Shown in pieces: positions 34,632-44,813 of a DNA stretch of 64,000 nt (positions are counted from its first letter, which is position 1; each line of letters begins with the position of its first letter). The notes under the pieces are model-generated. The model saw only the letters and a program-made list of their open reading frames with translations, did not search any database and was not told the origin of the DNA. Made by a program: the position numbers and the translations under genes. Source of the stretch: Nothopassalora personata (Eukaryota > Ascomycota > Dothideomycetes > Mycosphaerellales > Mycosphaerellaceae); contig CM066291.1 in NCBI GenBank assembly GCA_033816765.1, forward strand, positions 3,348,001-3,412,000. Direction: 5' to 3'.

Positions 34632-35630
34632 ATGTCGTCCTCACGCATTTCACTCATTCTCCGTCTCTTCGTCACATTCTACACAGCACTAGCCGTATCC
34701 GCACAGCAAGAAGTCCTCAGCAACGCCAAAGCAGAAACACCCGGCTACAAAGTCGGCCAGCCCATTCCCGTGAGCTGTCTCCAACGAACAATGTATGTAC
34801 CACGCGAGAGACATGCGCGCCCACGCAAGGGATTATCTAGCCCTATATGTATACTGATGCGCATCTTTTGCAGAGACACAGGCGAACACGTCACCGACCC
34901 AGTAACAAACCAACTCTCCTACATCCCGGCCTTCACCTGCAACGAGACCGGCCGCCCCCTCGAACTCTACTTCGGAATCGAAAAAGATATTAACTGCACC
35001 ATCGACTTCATCGACGATCCTTTCTTCCACCTCCTCGAGTTCTACGTTCACAACGATGCGCCTCTCACTTGCAGGATTCCGACAAAACCTCTCCCACCCG
35101 CCGTCTTGAAAGAGGAGTTCAAAGAGGGAACCAAGGATAAGACAGATGGACAAGGCAGTCTGAGCGACATTTATACACCGTTGATCATCGCTTTGACAGG
35201 CACGCTGCAATTGAGCCATTTGCATGTCAGCACGGCGATGAACGTGCTGGTGCATGCCGTGCCGAAGAGTATTGCGCCCGGGACTATTGCGGCTGCGACG
35301 GCGTATAGCATATCTCGCGAACCTCCATCGCGAATCGTAATCGGCGACGCGCTGCCGCTGCGATTTAGCGTGAGGTGGTATCCTAATACTGCGCTGCCGA
35401 GTGGGTGGACGGGGATTGGCGGGCATTTGACGTTTAGTACGTTTGTGTACTGTCTGATCAGTGCGCTTGCGAGCGCGGCGATATGCGTGGCGTATTTTAG
35501 AGGTGTGGAGCTGCCGAGGAGACTGAAGAGTCATGGGAAGGATCGGTTGAGTGGGATAGAGAGAGGTGGACTTGGAGGTTATGGGCTCGGAGCGAATGGG
35601 TATGGATATGGGCCGGGCAAGAGAGATTAG
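34632..35630 (+). CDS. Type I membrane protein of unknown function
   Basis: Exons 34632-34792 and 34874-35630 give 305 residues. The 81-bp intron (GTATGT, TACTGAT, TTGCAG) is a multiple of three without a stop, so it can be mistaken for coding. ATG 34632 begins a signal peptide (ISLILRLFVTFYTALAVSAQ). The luminal part has four conserved-looking Cys (PVSCLQRT, PAFTCNETG, INCTIDF, PLTCRIPTKP) and N-glycosylation sequons (CNET, NCT). A single transmembrane helix (FSTFVYCLISALASAAICVA) near residue 250 is followed by a basic, Gly/Tyr-rich cytoplasmic tail. The layout suggests an ER or secretory-pathway membrane protein. I recognise it as conserved-looking but know no named family. Confidence 0.72.
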   Translation: MSSSRISLILRLFVTFYTALAVSAQQEVLSNAKAETPGYKVGQPIPVSCLQRTMYVPRERHARPRKGLSSPICILMRIFCRDTGEHVTDPVTNQLSYIPAFTCNETGRPLELYFGIEKDINCTIDFIDDPFFHLLEFYVHNDAPLTCRIPTKPLPPAVLKEEFKEGTKDKTDGQGSLSDIYTPLIIALTGTLQLSHLHVSTAMNVLVHAVPKSIAPGTIAAATAYSISREPPSRIVIGDALPLRFSVRWYPNTALPSGWTGIGGHLTFSTFVYCLISALASAAICVAYFRGVELPRRLKSHGKDRLSGIERGGLGGYGLGANGYGYGPGKRD

Positions 35631-35986
35631 CTGCGTTTTGGACAGGCTAAGATCACAGCGTTTGACGAGGCCCTGGTATTCGGGATAAGAGGATGTCAGG
35701 AAATTTCACTCGAGAGCGCTTCTGGAATTCCTCGCGCGGCGACCCCATGACTAAAGTCAGCACTCTCACGAGCGGATTTGGAGGCACGATGCTCGCCAAA
35801 CGGCGAGCACGCGAGCTATATCCGTCTTTCCTTCAAGCGATGCTCCCGATTCACCCGGACTGAGACGCTAGTATCAGGCGGTGAGGCACTGCAGCCTGGA
35901 TCCTTCCACGGCCATTGTCCTCCCTTCCGAAATAACACGTACCTCAACCGCAACCCACCAGCGCGCTCCCCGGTCACTTCACAAAC
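35631..35986. other. Intergenic
   Basis: Between two co-directional genes; no element recognised. Confidence 0.4.
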
Positions 35987-36822
35987 ATGGCGCACTATCA
36001 TCGACAACGCTACGGTGTAAACAACAGAGATAGGACACATCGCTCGATTTGCCACTCGGACACGCTGTTTCCAGACAATCAGTACTGGAGGCTGAGGATA
36101 AGGAGGGTGCTCGTACGGAGCGCGGCTTTCTGAATTACGATCAGTGCAGCTTCCGTGAGCTATCGCGATTCTGCAAACAACGCCATCTGGTTGCATCGAG
36201 TGAGGATCCCGCGAACTTCGTCAGCGTCAAGAAAATGCTCCACCAGGCGGATGAAAATGCCACATTCAACGGCTTTCTCGACCTCCCAGCGGAATTGCGA
36301 CTACGTGTATATGAGTTTCACAAAGACTCCCTGGACTTCACTCATTTCAGCACAGCGCCACCTATCACTGCCATCTCCAAGCTTATCCGGCGAGAGGCGA
36401 GCTCAGTCTTCTTCAGGGAAAGACTGGTCCTGATTCATCGTGAGCGCACGTGGGCACCATTAGGAGATATGAGCTTGCAGATGGTCACTGAGCGGTTATT
36501 TAATAAGGCACCACAGTGCTTCATCCAGTCTCTTCGTCGATTGGGGATCATGGCACCGCTGGGTCAGGGAATAGGCCATGCGGAGTTCGAGATCAACTTG
36601 ACCGCTAAAGACCGAGAGAAGAGGGCATTCTTTGTGTCGATGGGAACGTCATGGGCACCGTGGTACTTGCACCAAGCCGAGGTGGAGTTGATTCTGAAGC
36701 GCGTGGTGGAGCGATTACGAGATTTGGTCGATGTTGTTCTGGTGAGGGAGCCGGTTGCGTTCGAGAGAGGTGATGCGACCGCTACTCGGGGGATATTTGC
36801 ATCAACAGCGGTAATGGAGTGA
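35987..36822 (+). CDS. F-box-like fungal protein
   Basis: The open frame begins without an ATG. The best completion is a small exon 35987-36014 (MAHYHRQRY) joined over a 68-bp intron (GTGTAA...ATCAG) to 36083-36822, giving 255 residues. The body has the layout of the large fungal family with an N-terminal NY..C...EL motif (here LNYDQCSFRELSRFCKQR) followed by an F-box-like LP.E.R..VY segment (GFLDLPAELRLRVYEFHKD) and ITAISKLIRREASSVFF. Such proteins are common, mostly uncharacterised, and probably substrate adaptors for SCF ubiquitin ligases. The C-terminal half is an alpha/beta region with no known motif. The first exon is the uncertain part; the gene itself looks intact. Confidence 0.6.
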
Positions 36823-37051
36823 ACAAGAGAGGATACTCATCGCACGATGCCCTTTGCGCATCTTAGCACGCGATAAATGATCAAGCTGCATCTCTCCGAA
36901 GACAGTCTCCGTTTCCCAGCGACGAGGGACGTGAATGTGACTGACTCCCAGCTCGTGCGCTAGCTGTGTAATCGGGATCTACCGCTCGTGCATGGAAACT
37001 CTCCATCATGGCGTTGTCCCGCAATACCGACTTTCATTCTCGTGACTCCCT

Positions 37052-37285
37052 CTGAAACTCAAGCACAAGAAGCACAAGAATGGCGTCGAGGAAATCGAAA
37101 TCAAGACGAGGGAACTGCTTAAGTTGGCTGAAGCGATCTCAGCTTCTGATCCGCCACTGCCGATTCCGGACTCGATTATACAGATTGCGAGAGACGTGAT
37201 CAATCAGCGATATTTCACGGAGGTCTTGGTGCAGGTGCTGAAGCTACTCGAGGACTCAGTCCCCTCTTCATGCTGCTCAATGTAG
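37052..37285 (+). pseudogene. DUF6604-like domain fragment
   Basis: A 78-codon plus frame reads LKHKKHKNGVEEIEIKTREL, then LKLAEAISASDPPLPIPDSI, then YFTEVLVQVLKLLEDS and ends at TAG 37283. The order (basic linker, I.T.EL..LAE, a P-rich turn, then F..VL..VLK.L) is that of the N-terminal DUF6604 domain of large fungal proteins, but the first half of the domain (the YK..T..V..WL part) is missing upstream and the frame stops just where the domain would end. Family call is from memory of the pattern and is moderate. Confidence 0.45.
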
Positions 37286-37535
37286 CGATACATGAACTTC
37301 GTGCTATCTTCTGCCCAGGAGACTCTCGTCAGCAAGCTCCGCTCTCCTTATGATGCTGAGAGCAGTGCACGCCGATACCTTGCCGCCATTGGTTTGACTG
37401 CCGGCGATCTTGAAGCTGAGCGACCGCCAAGCAAGCTGGCAGCAGCACGGTGTTGGCTAGACCAAGAGCAAGACTGTCGAGATCGTCCTTCAGGCACTTT
37501 CGAGATCCGAGAGTAACGTCACTAATCTAGACAAC

Positions 37536-38179
37536 TTCACTCCAGTACAGCTCCTGTCCGTCTACCAGGGTACCATTCTGAAGGACCAACCCAACCCAAA
37601 CCTCTACCTCGAAGCCGCACACTCCCAATTCTTCGGCCGCATCCCTAAACACCTCGGGCCCCGAGTCTGCAACACCCTCACCGACCTGCAAGCCGACCGG
37701 AGCGACATTCGCGCGGTATACGACACCGCCAGAGGCAAATTCACGTTCTCCAGCCGCGCCATGTCCGCCCACCACGTAGGAATCAAACCCGAGCTCTGCA
37801 CCGAAAAGTGTCCCCGCTACATCCCCGCGAGCGGCGAGACGTATTCTCAATCGCACTCGCACCACGGACACGAGAATGTCGTGGCTTAGGGCTGCGCGAT
37901 TCTCCGCGTGATCGTCGAGGAGGCGGATGCGAATGCCAAGAGGGCCCCGAAGGCGTTTAGGAGGGCGAAGAACTCTTTGAGGAGGGAGTTCGTTGTGGAG
38001 GAGGTGAGGGCTGAGGCGTTCGAGGAGGAGGAGTTCTATAGGCTGTTGAGGAAGTTTGGTGTGCCGGAGGGGGGAAGTTGTGGGAGGTGTATTGTGGGAC
38101 TGAGTGGGATTTCAATCGGGAGTTGAATGCGGCGATCGATTGGGCTATTGCGAATGATGATACGATTTGTCTGAGATGA
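37536..38179 (+). pseudogene. Broken coding region, possibly part of the DUF6604-like gene
   Basis: A plus frame from about 37536 (FTPVQLLSVYQGTILKDQPN, NLYLEAAHSQFFGRIPKHLG) runs to TAG 37887, then on in the same frame through VIVEEADANAKRAPKAFRRA and EEEFYRLLRKFGVPEGG. At a run of six G (38069-38074) good coding sense moves to another frame, KLWEVYCGTEWDFNRELN, then AAIDWAIANDDTICLR, ending at TGA 38177. One stop and one homopolymer frameshift in otherwise protein-like sequence indicate a relic, or an assembly error at the G run. Family not recognised; orientation and distance suggest it is the remainder of the DUF6604-like gene. Confidence 0.45.
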
Positions 38180-38661
38180 TGTCCGCGGTGAGGATGATGA
38201 GATGAGGCGGAGGATGGGTGGACAGGTGTTTGAGAGTATCCTGTTTTTGTTGCTCAAAAATGTAGACGACTTTGCGGTGAACGGGAAGCTGTGGTAGAAC
38301 GGTTGTAGTGGCGCCTTGCAGATGAACTTATGTCTGTCGGCAGACACACGTATGTAAGACGGCGCACCAGAGCAATGACACCCTATCTGGGTTTACAATG
38401 AAATGACCCTCATCCCAAACTACCGCTCGGTGATCAAGTAATAATGGAAAGGAAGGACTTCATATAAGAATCCGTCGCCAGCAGCGATCTTCTGCAATAA
38501 CTTTCGTACTGCTGTCATTGCCAAGTCCAACTGACCGAGATGAAAGATATTTTGTTCCTGCGCCTGGTATGCCTGACACTGTGTGCCCCCCATCCACTTT
38601 CCTTCACGCCGTGTGCTATGCTTAACGTACAAACGACGCTTCCGCACTCGACGCCGTATGC
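38180..38661. other. Intergenic
   Basis: Convergent 3' region between the relic and the GPI-protein gene; no feature recognised. Confidence 0.4.
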
Positions 38662-39318
38662 TTACAGAGCTGCGACAACAGCGCCAAGAGCCAAGAGAGC
38701 AGCGCTGCCGAGCCAGACCTTCTCAGCACCAGAGTCATAAATGCCGCTTGGAGTTGGGCTTGCACCGTGGGTTCCGTTACCACTGCCGCCCTGGACACCA
38801 GAGCCAGTAGTGCCGTTGCTGCCACCGACGACTGGGGTCGAGGTGACCACGGCGGTAGTGTGAGAGCCAGTCGAGGTGTGGAGAGATGGTGAAGCCGCAG
38901 AGCTGGAAGAATTGGCGTGGGCAGAAGCCGAAGCCGGAGCAGATGAAGAGGCAGATGCTGCTGCTGAGGTGGAGCTGGTGTGGGACTCGGCTGCTGCAGA
39001 GGAAGAGCTGGAAACCTGGGCGGGAGCAGAAGTGGCGCTTGGGCCCGTGGTCATGCTGCCGTAGCCAGGGAGGTAGCTTGGAGAGTATGATGCTGTGCCG
39101 GTGTACTGTGGGCAACCTGGAACGGAGTACTTTGGTGGAGCACGGCCGCCGCCGCAATCGAGGATGTCGCAGAGCTCGCCAGTTCCCGGCACGTACCACG
39201 CGATGGAGGCACCGGCTGGGGACGAGACGTCGGTGGAGGTGCAGCCGGTGAGGTCGGTTCTGGCAAGGACGACAGAGACCAGGGACGCGGCCATGAAGAC
39301 GGAAGAGTAGCGGGTCAT
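38662..39318 (-). CDS. GPI-anchored Ser/Ala-rich wall protein
   Basis: A 218-residue single exon from ATG 39318. An N-terminal signal peptide (SSVFMAASLVSVVLA) is followed by a small Cys-containing domain of about 50 residues (LTGCTSTDVSSPAGASIAWY, GELCDILDCGGGRAPPKYSV, PGCPQY) with five cysteines. A Ser/Ala/Thr-rich stalk of about 90 residues follows, likely O-mannosylated, then a Gly/Asn/Thr spacer. The C-terminus is the classic GPI signal: a small-residue omega region (YDSGAE) and a hydrophobic end (VWLGSAALLALGAVVAAL). This Cys domain plus stalk and GPI tail recurs in Pezizomycotina; function unknown, presumably at the plasma membrane or wall. Confidence 0.82.
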   Translation of the reverse strand: MTRYSSVFMAASLVSVVLARTDLTGCTSTDVSSPAGASIAWYVPGTGELCDILDCGGGRAPPKYSVPGCPQYTGTASYSPSYLPGYGSMTTGPSATSAPAQVSSSSSAAAESHTSSTSAAASASSSAPASASAHANSSSSAASPSLHTSTGSHTTAVVTSTPVVGGSNGTTGSGVQGGSGNGTHGASPTPSGIYDSGAEKVWLGSAALLALGAVVAAL

Positions 39319-40462
39319 CTTGGCGGTGATGGTATTCGTGTGTATTCTTATGTTGATTATGGACTGACTGAAAGAGCGTCGTTGGCTGTTAGACCGACAA
39401 TGAACGAATGACTGTCAGCAAAGAATGTTCGGAATTAGTGTTTGTTTGCAGGTGAAGAAGCAGAAGATGGAATGATGAAGGAGAGAGAATTTGTAGATAC
39501 AACCGGAACGTTCCATAAATCTCTTTCTCTTGCGACAGTCGGAAACAGTAGTTCATCCTTCGAGCCAAGAAGAGACATATCGTTACGGCTGAGGGCGAAG
39601 TGTGAGAGGCTAAGCTTCGACTAGGGGCCGTTGAAGATGTTTTTAGACGACGCCACAAGCGCCTCGACTGCCAGGTGGAATTTTCATTGGATCCGTTGCT
39701 GCCGATGATGGCTCGCGTGGCGTCGACACATTTGCTGAGCACAGAGCAACAGGATGGGATGTCCGAGGGCGCGTGGGCGATTTTGATCACGTTGTTGTAG
39801 ATGGCAGATAGGGCTGTGAAGCGTGAGTGCAGAAGAACAGATCGTTCTAGCATTCATTCCAAGCACCGACCCGATCTGAGAGCGAACTTGTCTCCGCTGC
39901 ACTCGGCTGCGCTGCATAGCTGCTACGGTAGCATTCTCAGGTACCCGCCGATGCGTCGTCAGCAACGTGCCTGGTCTCGGTCCAGAAGACAGCGGTCTTG
40001 GCCACTCGATCATCCTTGTTCCACCCTGCAATAGAATCCATCTCGTGCTCCACTCTGCTCTACAAAAGTAGATGTTGAGAGGCAGCCTGTGACATCCCAA
40101 GGCGCTGATCGCAGTAAGGATGATGTTTCTTCGAGCAAATCAATATCATCCGAGAGAGGCCAGGTCTACATTGATATCTGTAGTCAAGTGGTGCTGCACA
40201 GCCAGCATGTGGAAGCTCCCTCAGAGTGCCTATCAGGCTGAGCATACCAGTCTGGTGTCCATAGTGTCCACAGCGACGAAAGCCCTTTGAACTTGGTACC
40301 TGTCATCGATATAGCAGACGCACAAGATCGTCGCATGAAGAACCCAGATTCACTTCCCCGAACCGGACCCATCCCCGATCCTTGGCTCCCCCGAACCGCA
40401 ACCGCATCTCCAGCGTCCACCACCCTTCACCACGCCTTCCTCCTCGTCATAACACCACCGCC
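39319..40462. other. Intergenic, 1.1 kb
   Basis: Divergent promoter space between the GPI-protein gene and mL53. Frames are short and overlapping; no motif found. Confidence 0.45.
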
Positions 40463-40855
40463 ATGATAACCAAATACCTCACCTCCATCACCACAACCTT
40501 CTGCCCCTTCAACGCGCGCTCCGGCAAAACAGCCCGCAACTTCCTCGCCCTGCTACCACCCAACGCGCGCTCCACCATGACCATAGACGTGAAAATGTTA
40601 CCGAAAGCGCAAGCTGCGACGCCGGTGGTGCTGGAATTGCAGTTCAGTAAGTCGCTCCCGAGCCCCGAGAGAAGTCCTACGAGGAAGACAAGAGAAGAGG
40701 GGTGGGTGGAAAGTTCGAGAGCTAATGTGAGAGTCGCAGAAGATGGAAAGGAGTTGAAACTAGATTTGGAAAAGATGAAGATCAAGGAGATACAGGAGGA
40801 GGTTGATCGGCATTCGAGGGTGTTGAGACGGGTGGAGGATCTGAGCGGAAATTAA
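40463..40855 (+). CDS. MRPL44: Mitochondrial ribosomal protein mL53
   Basis: Exons 40463-40646 and 40740-40855 give 99 residues. The 93-bp intron (GTAAGT, GCTAATG branch, GTCGCAG) is in frame and without stops, so it is easily translated by mistake; removing it rejoins LELQF to KDGKELKLDLEKM, the conserved family reading. Start ATG 40463 opens MITKYLTSITTTFCPFNARS, identical in layout to yeast Mrpl44, and the end IKEIQEEVDRHSRVLRR is the family signature. Known role: component of the large (54S) mitochondrial ribosomal subunit, fungal Mrpl44, called mL53 in the unified system. The length of about 98 residues is as expected. Confidence 0.92.
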   Translation: MITKYLTSITTTFCPFNARSGKTARNFLALLPPNARSTMTIDVKMLPKAQAATPVVLELQFSKSLPSPERSPTRKTREEGWVESSRANVRVAEDGKELKLDLEKMKIKEIQEEVDRHSRVLRRVEDLSGN

Positions 40856-41253
40856 GGCAGTAAGAGGATGAAGATGCTGGTTTGGAAGAAATAATGGGGA
40901 TGATGGGTTGGCTGCGAAGAGGTGGCATTGGGAGGAGGCATCGGCAAAGGATTCATGTGCAGCAGCAGCCAATTGCGCCAGATACGGGATGATATGGGAT
41001 GGTGGACTGGATGAGGCGTACTGAGAAGGAGAAGGAGATGTGAACTGGAGCTGGAGGACTCAATGCGAGACAATGCGCCGCAATAAATTCGGGTGAACCT
41101 GTCAAGATGGCAAGAGATATGAAGAACAGCTTCATGGACCAGATGATGGACATGGCACGGCGCTGTACATTTGCACAGCGTACATGACATGCTCAGGAAG
41201 CGAAGATACACAGAAGCCTCCGCCAAAAGCTCGAAAGACGCGATCGACGGGAA
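40856..41253. other. Convergent 3' region
   Basis: Lies between the stops of mL53 (plus) and the RTC4-like gene (minus); no feature recognised. Confidence 0.45.
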
Positions 41254-42833
41254 TCATAACTCATCATCATCAACCTCCTTGATCTCGTCCTCAGTCTCCG
41301 GATTCATCAGCTCTCCAAGCTCACCACTCTCAGCAATCACCTCGCGAACTTCAGCTTCCCAGTCAACAGTCAGAAATAAATCTTCCTTGATCAACATCTC
41401 CGCCAGATGCGGCACCAGCACCGATTGCACGAAACCGGACACGCCGCCCTGGGCTCCAGATGCTATGACAATATCATCGTTCACCGCTCGCTCGCGAATA
41501 TCGTCCGACAGATTATCGATGATGTGGTCGACCCTGGAAGAGGTCAGTACGGGTGCAAATGAGGCAGAAATGGCAGCACGAACATTGCCTTCTGCCCTCT
41601 TGGTCCGTAGTAGCCAACAAGCGTGCCGGCTTTCACGTTCCGATTCATCACCATCTGGCCGATGTTCTTCGATCTGCGGCCGGGAGCAAGTTGCCGTTTG
41701 AGCTCGTCCCGATGCACAGATCCTTGCTCATCTCTCAATATCAGCCGCAAAAAATCATCGTGCTTCCTCATTCGTCGTTCAAGGCCGCTCCAATCGATGG
41801 TCGGATATCGTCGTTCATTCCACAGCCCTTCCGCTTTCTGCTTATTGTGGAAGGTACAGAAACGTCGTTGCCATTTGAAGTTGAGATCTTTGCCCGAATT
41901 GTAGCTGTCGAGGAACTCTTCGTAAAGGAGTTTCTCCACTTCTTCGCCGCAGTGCTCACATTTGTGTGTGGATACATACGGCTTGGGTGACGGTAAGTAT
42001 TGCTTTCCCTCCTCGATCATAGAGATGTTATTGTCGTCCAGATCGCTGAGTGAGTCCTGGTCATCCAGGTCGGGTCTCGCCGCGCCTAAAGTAGGACTCT
42101 CCTCACGAGCGTTCACGATCAGGTCCAGTATGTTCGTTTGTGGTGCCCTGAAAGCCCCGACAGGGGACTTTTCTCCTTCCGGCTCGAGCTTCTTGCCAGT
42201 CCTGAAGCCGGGCTTGTCCTTCTGCTTGAGCTTCTTCTTCTCTTCATCTTTCTTTTGTCGATTCGCACTTTTCTGGCTGGCTGATCCATAAGCCTTCGCA
42301 GCTCGCCCACCATATGACGAGCCAGCACTGGCATGTAAGTTCGTGGCTGACATCACTTTCCGCTTCTTAAACTGAGGTTGCGAGCTTGCCAACCAATCGG
42401 GCTCATCATCGAGGTTCTCATCGAAATCATTGAACGGGTTGTCTGTCTTCTCCTCCTTCTGAATCTCGTGTGCCCGCGGGCTCTTGAATGTTGGTCTTTC
42501 CTCATCTTTCACAACCTCAATGCTTGCCGCTTTTGGCTTCTGAAACTCTAGGAGATTCGTCCATGTCTCTGTATTGGCGATTATATCGTCCTCATCGATG
42601 GGATCATCGTCCGATCCAATCTCGATCGGCAGGACCTGAGAGCTGTTCCCACTGGTCGTAGTGGCCGGTGAAGGGTATGTCTTCTCTGCCTTCGCGATTC
42701 GTTGAAGCTTCGGCTTCTGATTCAATGCCTCGATTTCAGGCTCATGGTTCTCATCTGAAGCGTGCTCTTTCCCACCGACCGTCCTCAGTAGTGGCGGAGC
42801 GTTTTTGGTCAAGCCAGCTCGACGGGCGGGCAT
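41254..42833 (-). CDS. RTC4: RTC4-domain protein
   Basis: Exons 41584-42833 and 41254-41533 give 509 residues. The 50-bp intron has a weak GTTCGT donor but a good TACTGAC branch and CAG, and is the only choice that joins GPRGQKAM to VDHIIDNLSDDIRERAV in frame, as the family requires. The first 290 residues are disordered, with acidic patches and Lys-rich nuclear-signal-like stretches (KKLKQKDKPGFRTGKK). The C-terminal RTC4 domain begins at a CxxC (HKCEHCGEEVEKLLYEEFLD) and continues with KWQRRFCTFHNKQKAEGLW, then YPTIDWSGLERRMRKHDDFL, then FVQSVLVPHLAEMLIKEDL. Yeast RTC4 was named from a telomere-capping suppressor screen; the biochemical role is unknown. Probably nuclear. Confidence 0.88.
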
Positions 42834-43727
42834 TGTCGCACGGCGTCGAAGTGAATGTTAGACTGCCCAGATAGGGGCCCAAGAGAAGGGCCAGGAGACG
42901 GCCAGCGAGCGGGCGGATAAGCTGGGCGTCGAACTGGGCGTGGAACCTGCCAGGGAGCTGGGCGGGTGTGGGCGAGTAATCGTTGAAATTATGGTAATCG
43001 TCAAATAAAGCCTTATTAAGCCCTTAAAAAGTCACTGCGACTGCGTCATGGACTCACACGAATGTGAGCAACGTCGTTACATGTGAGCTCACCTCTAAGT
43101 GCGTGACACGAAGTCGACTCGAAACGCGTCGCTAGCGCCGATTTCCTCCCGTACGCGATCCGCGATATCACGAGACGAGGCATGAGGAAAGAACAACACA
43201 GATTTACAGCACCCGGAGCATACAAACTCGTGCTGAAGCATTTACTTCATTCACATATATAACAAATGAAACTTGAGTCGATGCTAGAGTTCTAGTCGTC
43301 CTCTTCCTCCGTCTCTTCCTCTTGGGTATAACCGAGTGATGTTACAGCATTACCTGCGTGAGCAGCTCATAGTCTAAAGTGCGCCATCCCTAAGTCATGG
43401 CGTGTTGTCTTCTTCCCAAGCATGTACAGGTAGCATTGCGACCTCCGGTAAAGGGGACAAAAGTCTCCTCGTAAGCCTTCGAATGATACCTGCTCAACTC
43501 CAATCTCGCCTCAGAACGTCTATAAGAAGTGTTCGGAGAGACACTGCTTCATGAACGGACTCGTCGCACGATGCTAAGACTAGGATCGAGCTTTCAGTGA
43601 AACGATGAGTCTCGATCAGATGGCAAGTCCAGTATCGGTGCCGTCTCCGTTGCGCCTAGCCTTGCGTGCGCTATACACGCGCTGTGCCTCCCTGGCAGGT
43701 CTTGACGCATTCGTTGTTGAGGCGAGT
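42834..43727. other. Intergenic, RTC4-like 5' region
   Basis: Nine hundred bases between two minus-strand genes, with AT-richer patches around 43.0 and 43.25 kb. Nothing recognised. Confidence 0.4.
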
Positions 43728-44813
43728 TTAGTAGCTGTCAGCACCTTGTCCTGGATACGCAAAGTCGTTGGCACTATCAGCCTCCAGTCCGAGGGCGTTG
43801 TGGTTCGCATTGTCGTAAGATGGCGAAGTGGTCGAGTTGCCAGCGCCACCCGCAACAGCTGGCTTCTGATCGCCGCGAGCAACGAGGTTCTGGAAGACGG
43901 CGTCAGTACGTATACTGGATAAGATATACAGGGGATAGAGTGCAATCGGCATAGTGAGTTTCAGAACATACCTCTCGGTACCTCGCCAAGTAGATCTTCA
44001 GCGCCTCGCCGTAGTTCTCGAAGCCCAGGGAAGTCATGGCGAACAGAATGTCTTCGCCATTCACGGTCTTCCGCTTCTCCTGCTGGCACTTCTCGGAGGC
44101 TGTCTCAAATCTTAGCGCTTACCGCAACACTAATAGCCGCCGCATGATGGCGCTAGGATAGTACGTACCTTCACTCGTGATGAAGCTGATGAATTCGCTG
44201 ACACACTCCTGCATGCACTCTTTGGCCTCCTTTGCTATTTTGGCGTTTTCGGGCAGTGCAGTCTTCATGATTCGCGCGACTGGAGCAAAATTATGTATGT
44301 TAGCATCCTGATCGAAGTTTTTGCGATTCGGGTTCTTTGCGCGCTGCTGTGACTGTGGCGGCGACGACGACGGCGGGGATGAAGACGGCATGCTGGTCTT
44401 GGATTGTTTGTCCAGTCGGCAGCGGCGAGACGGATGCTGCAGATCGTTGGCTGGCGAAGGAGCCTCTGATTCGATGGACGTGCAGACAACGATATATGTG
44501 GGCGAGAAGCGACGCCAGTAACAGCAGCATCCGTCTCGGTGCAGGCGTCAAAGGACAGCAGCGCACAAAAATTGAACGGTACACAAGGATTCCAGCGCGC
44601 AGGGTCGTGAGACGCAAGGTACTACAACGAGCACTCACCATTTGCTATGGGCAGCCACCGGTCCTGCTCCTTGACCTCGAAATCGTACCCGACATCCTCT
44701 GGTCGACTCATGCCTTCTTCGTTCTGTTCGTCCGTCTGCTGGTTCTCATTGTCGTTGGGCGATCCAGTGGCCGCCGGTTCGCCTTCGACCTCATGTTCTG
44801 GGGAGGCCGACAT
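43728..44813 (-). CDS. hapC: CCAAT-binding factor subunit HapC (NF-YB)
   Basis: Four exons, 44639-44813, 44169-44279, 43972-44099 and 43728-43889, give 191 residues. The first intron is unusually long (359 bp, GTGAGT...CTCCAG) and falls between IAN and VARIMK; the others are 69 and 82 bp. The histone-fold core is complete: [40 protein letters not shown], then [20 protein letters not shown] and [20 protein letters not shown]. Known role: with HapB (NF-YA) and HapE (NF-YC) it forms the CCAAT-binding complex, a nuclear activator and repressor that in fungi also couples to HapX for iron and redox control. N-terminus acidic, C-terminus Gly/Asn/Ser-rich. Fully intact. Confidence 0.96.

Noticed and set aside
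34793..34873. Reading 34479-35630 as one uninterrupted coding exon
   Set aside because: The 81-bp segment has a perfect donor, branch and acceptor and unlike composition; without it the protein has a clean signal peptide and continuous Cys domain.
40647..40739. Reading mL53 without an intron
   Set aside because: The in-frame segment interrupts the conserved LELQF-KDGKELKLD reading and has full splice signals.
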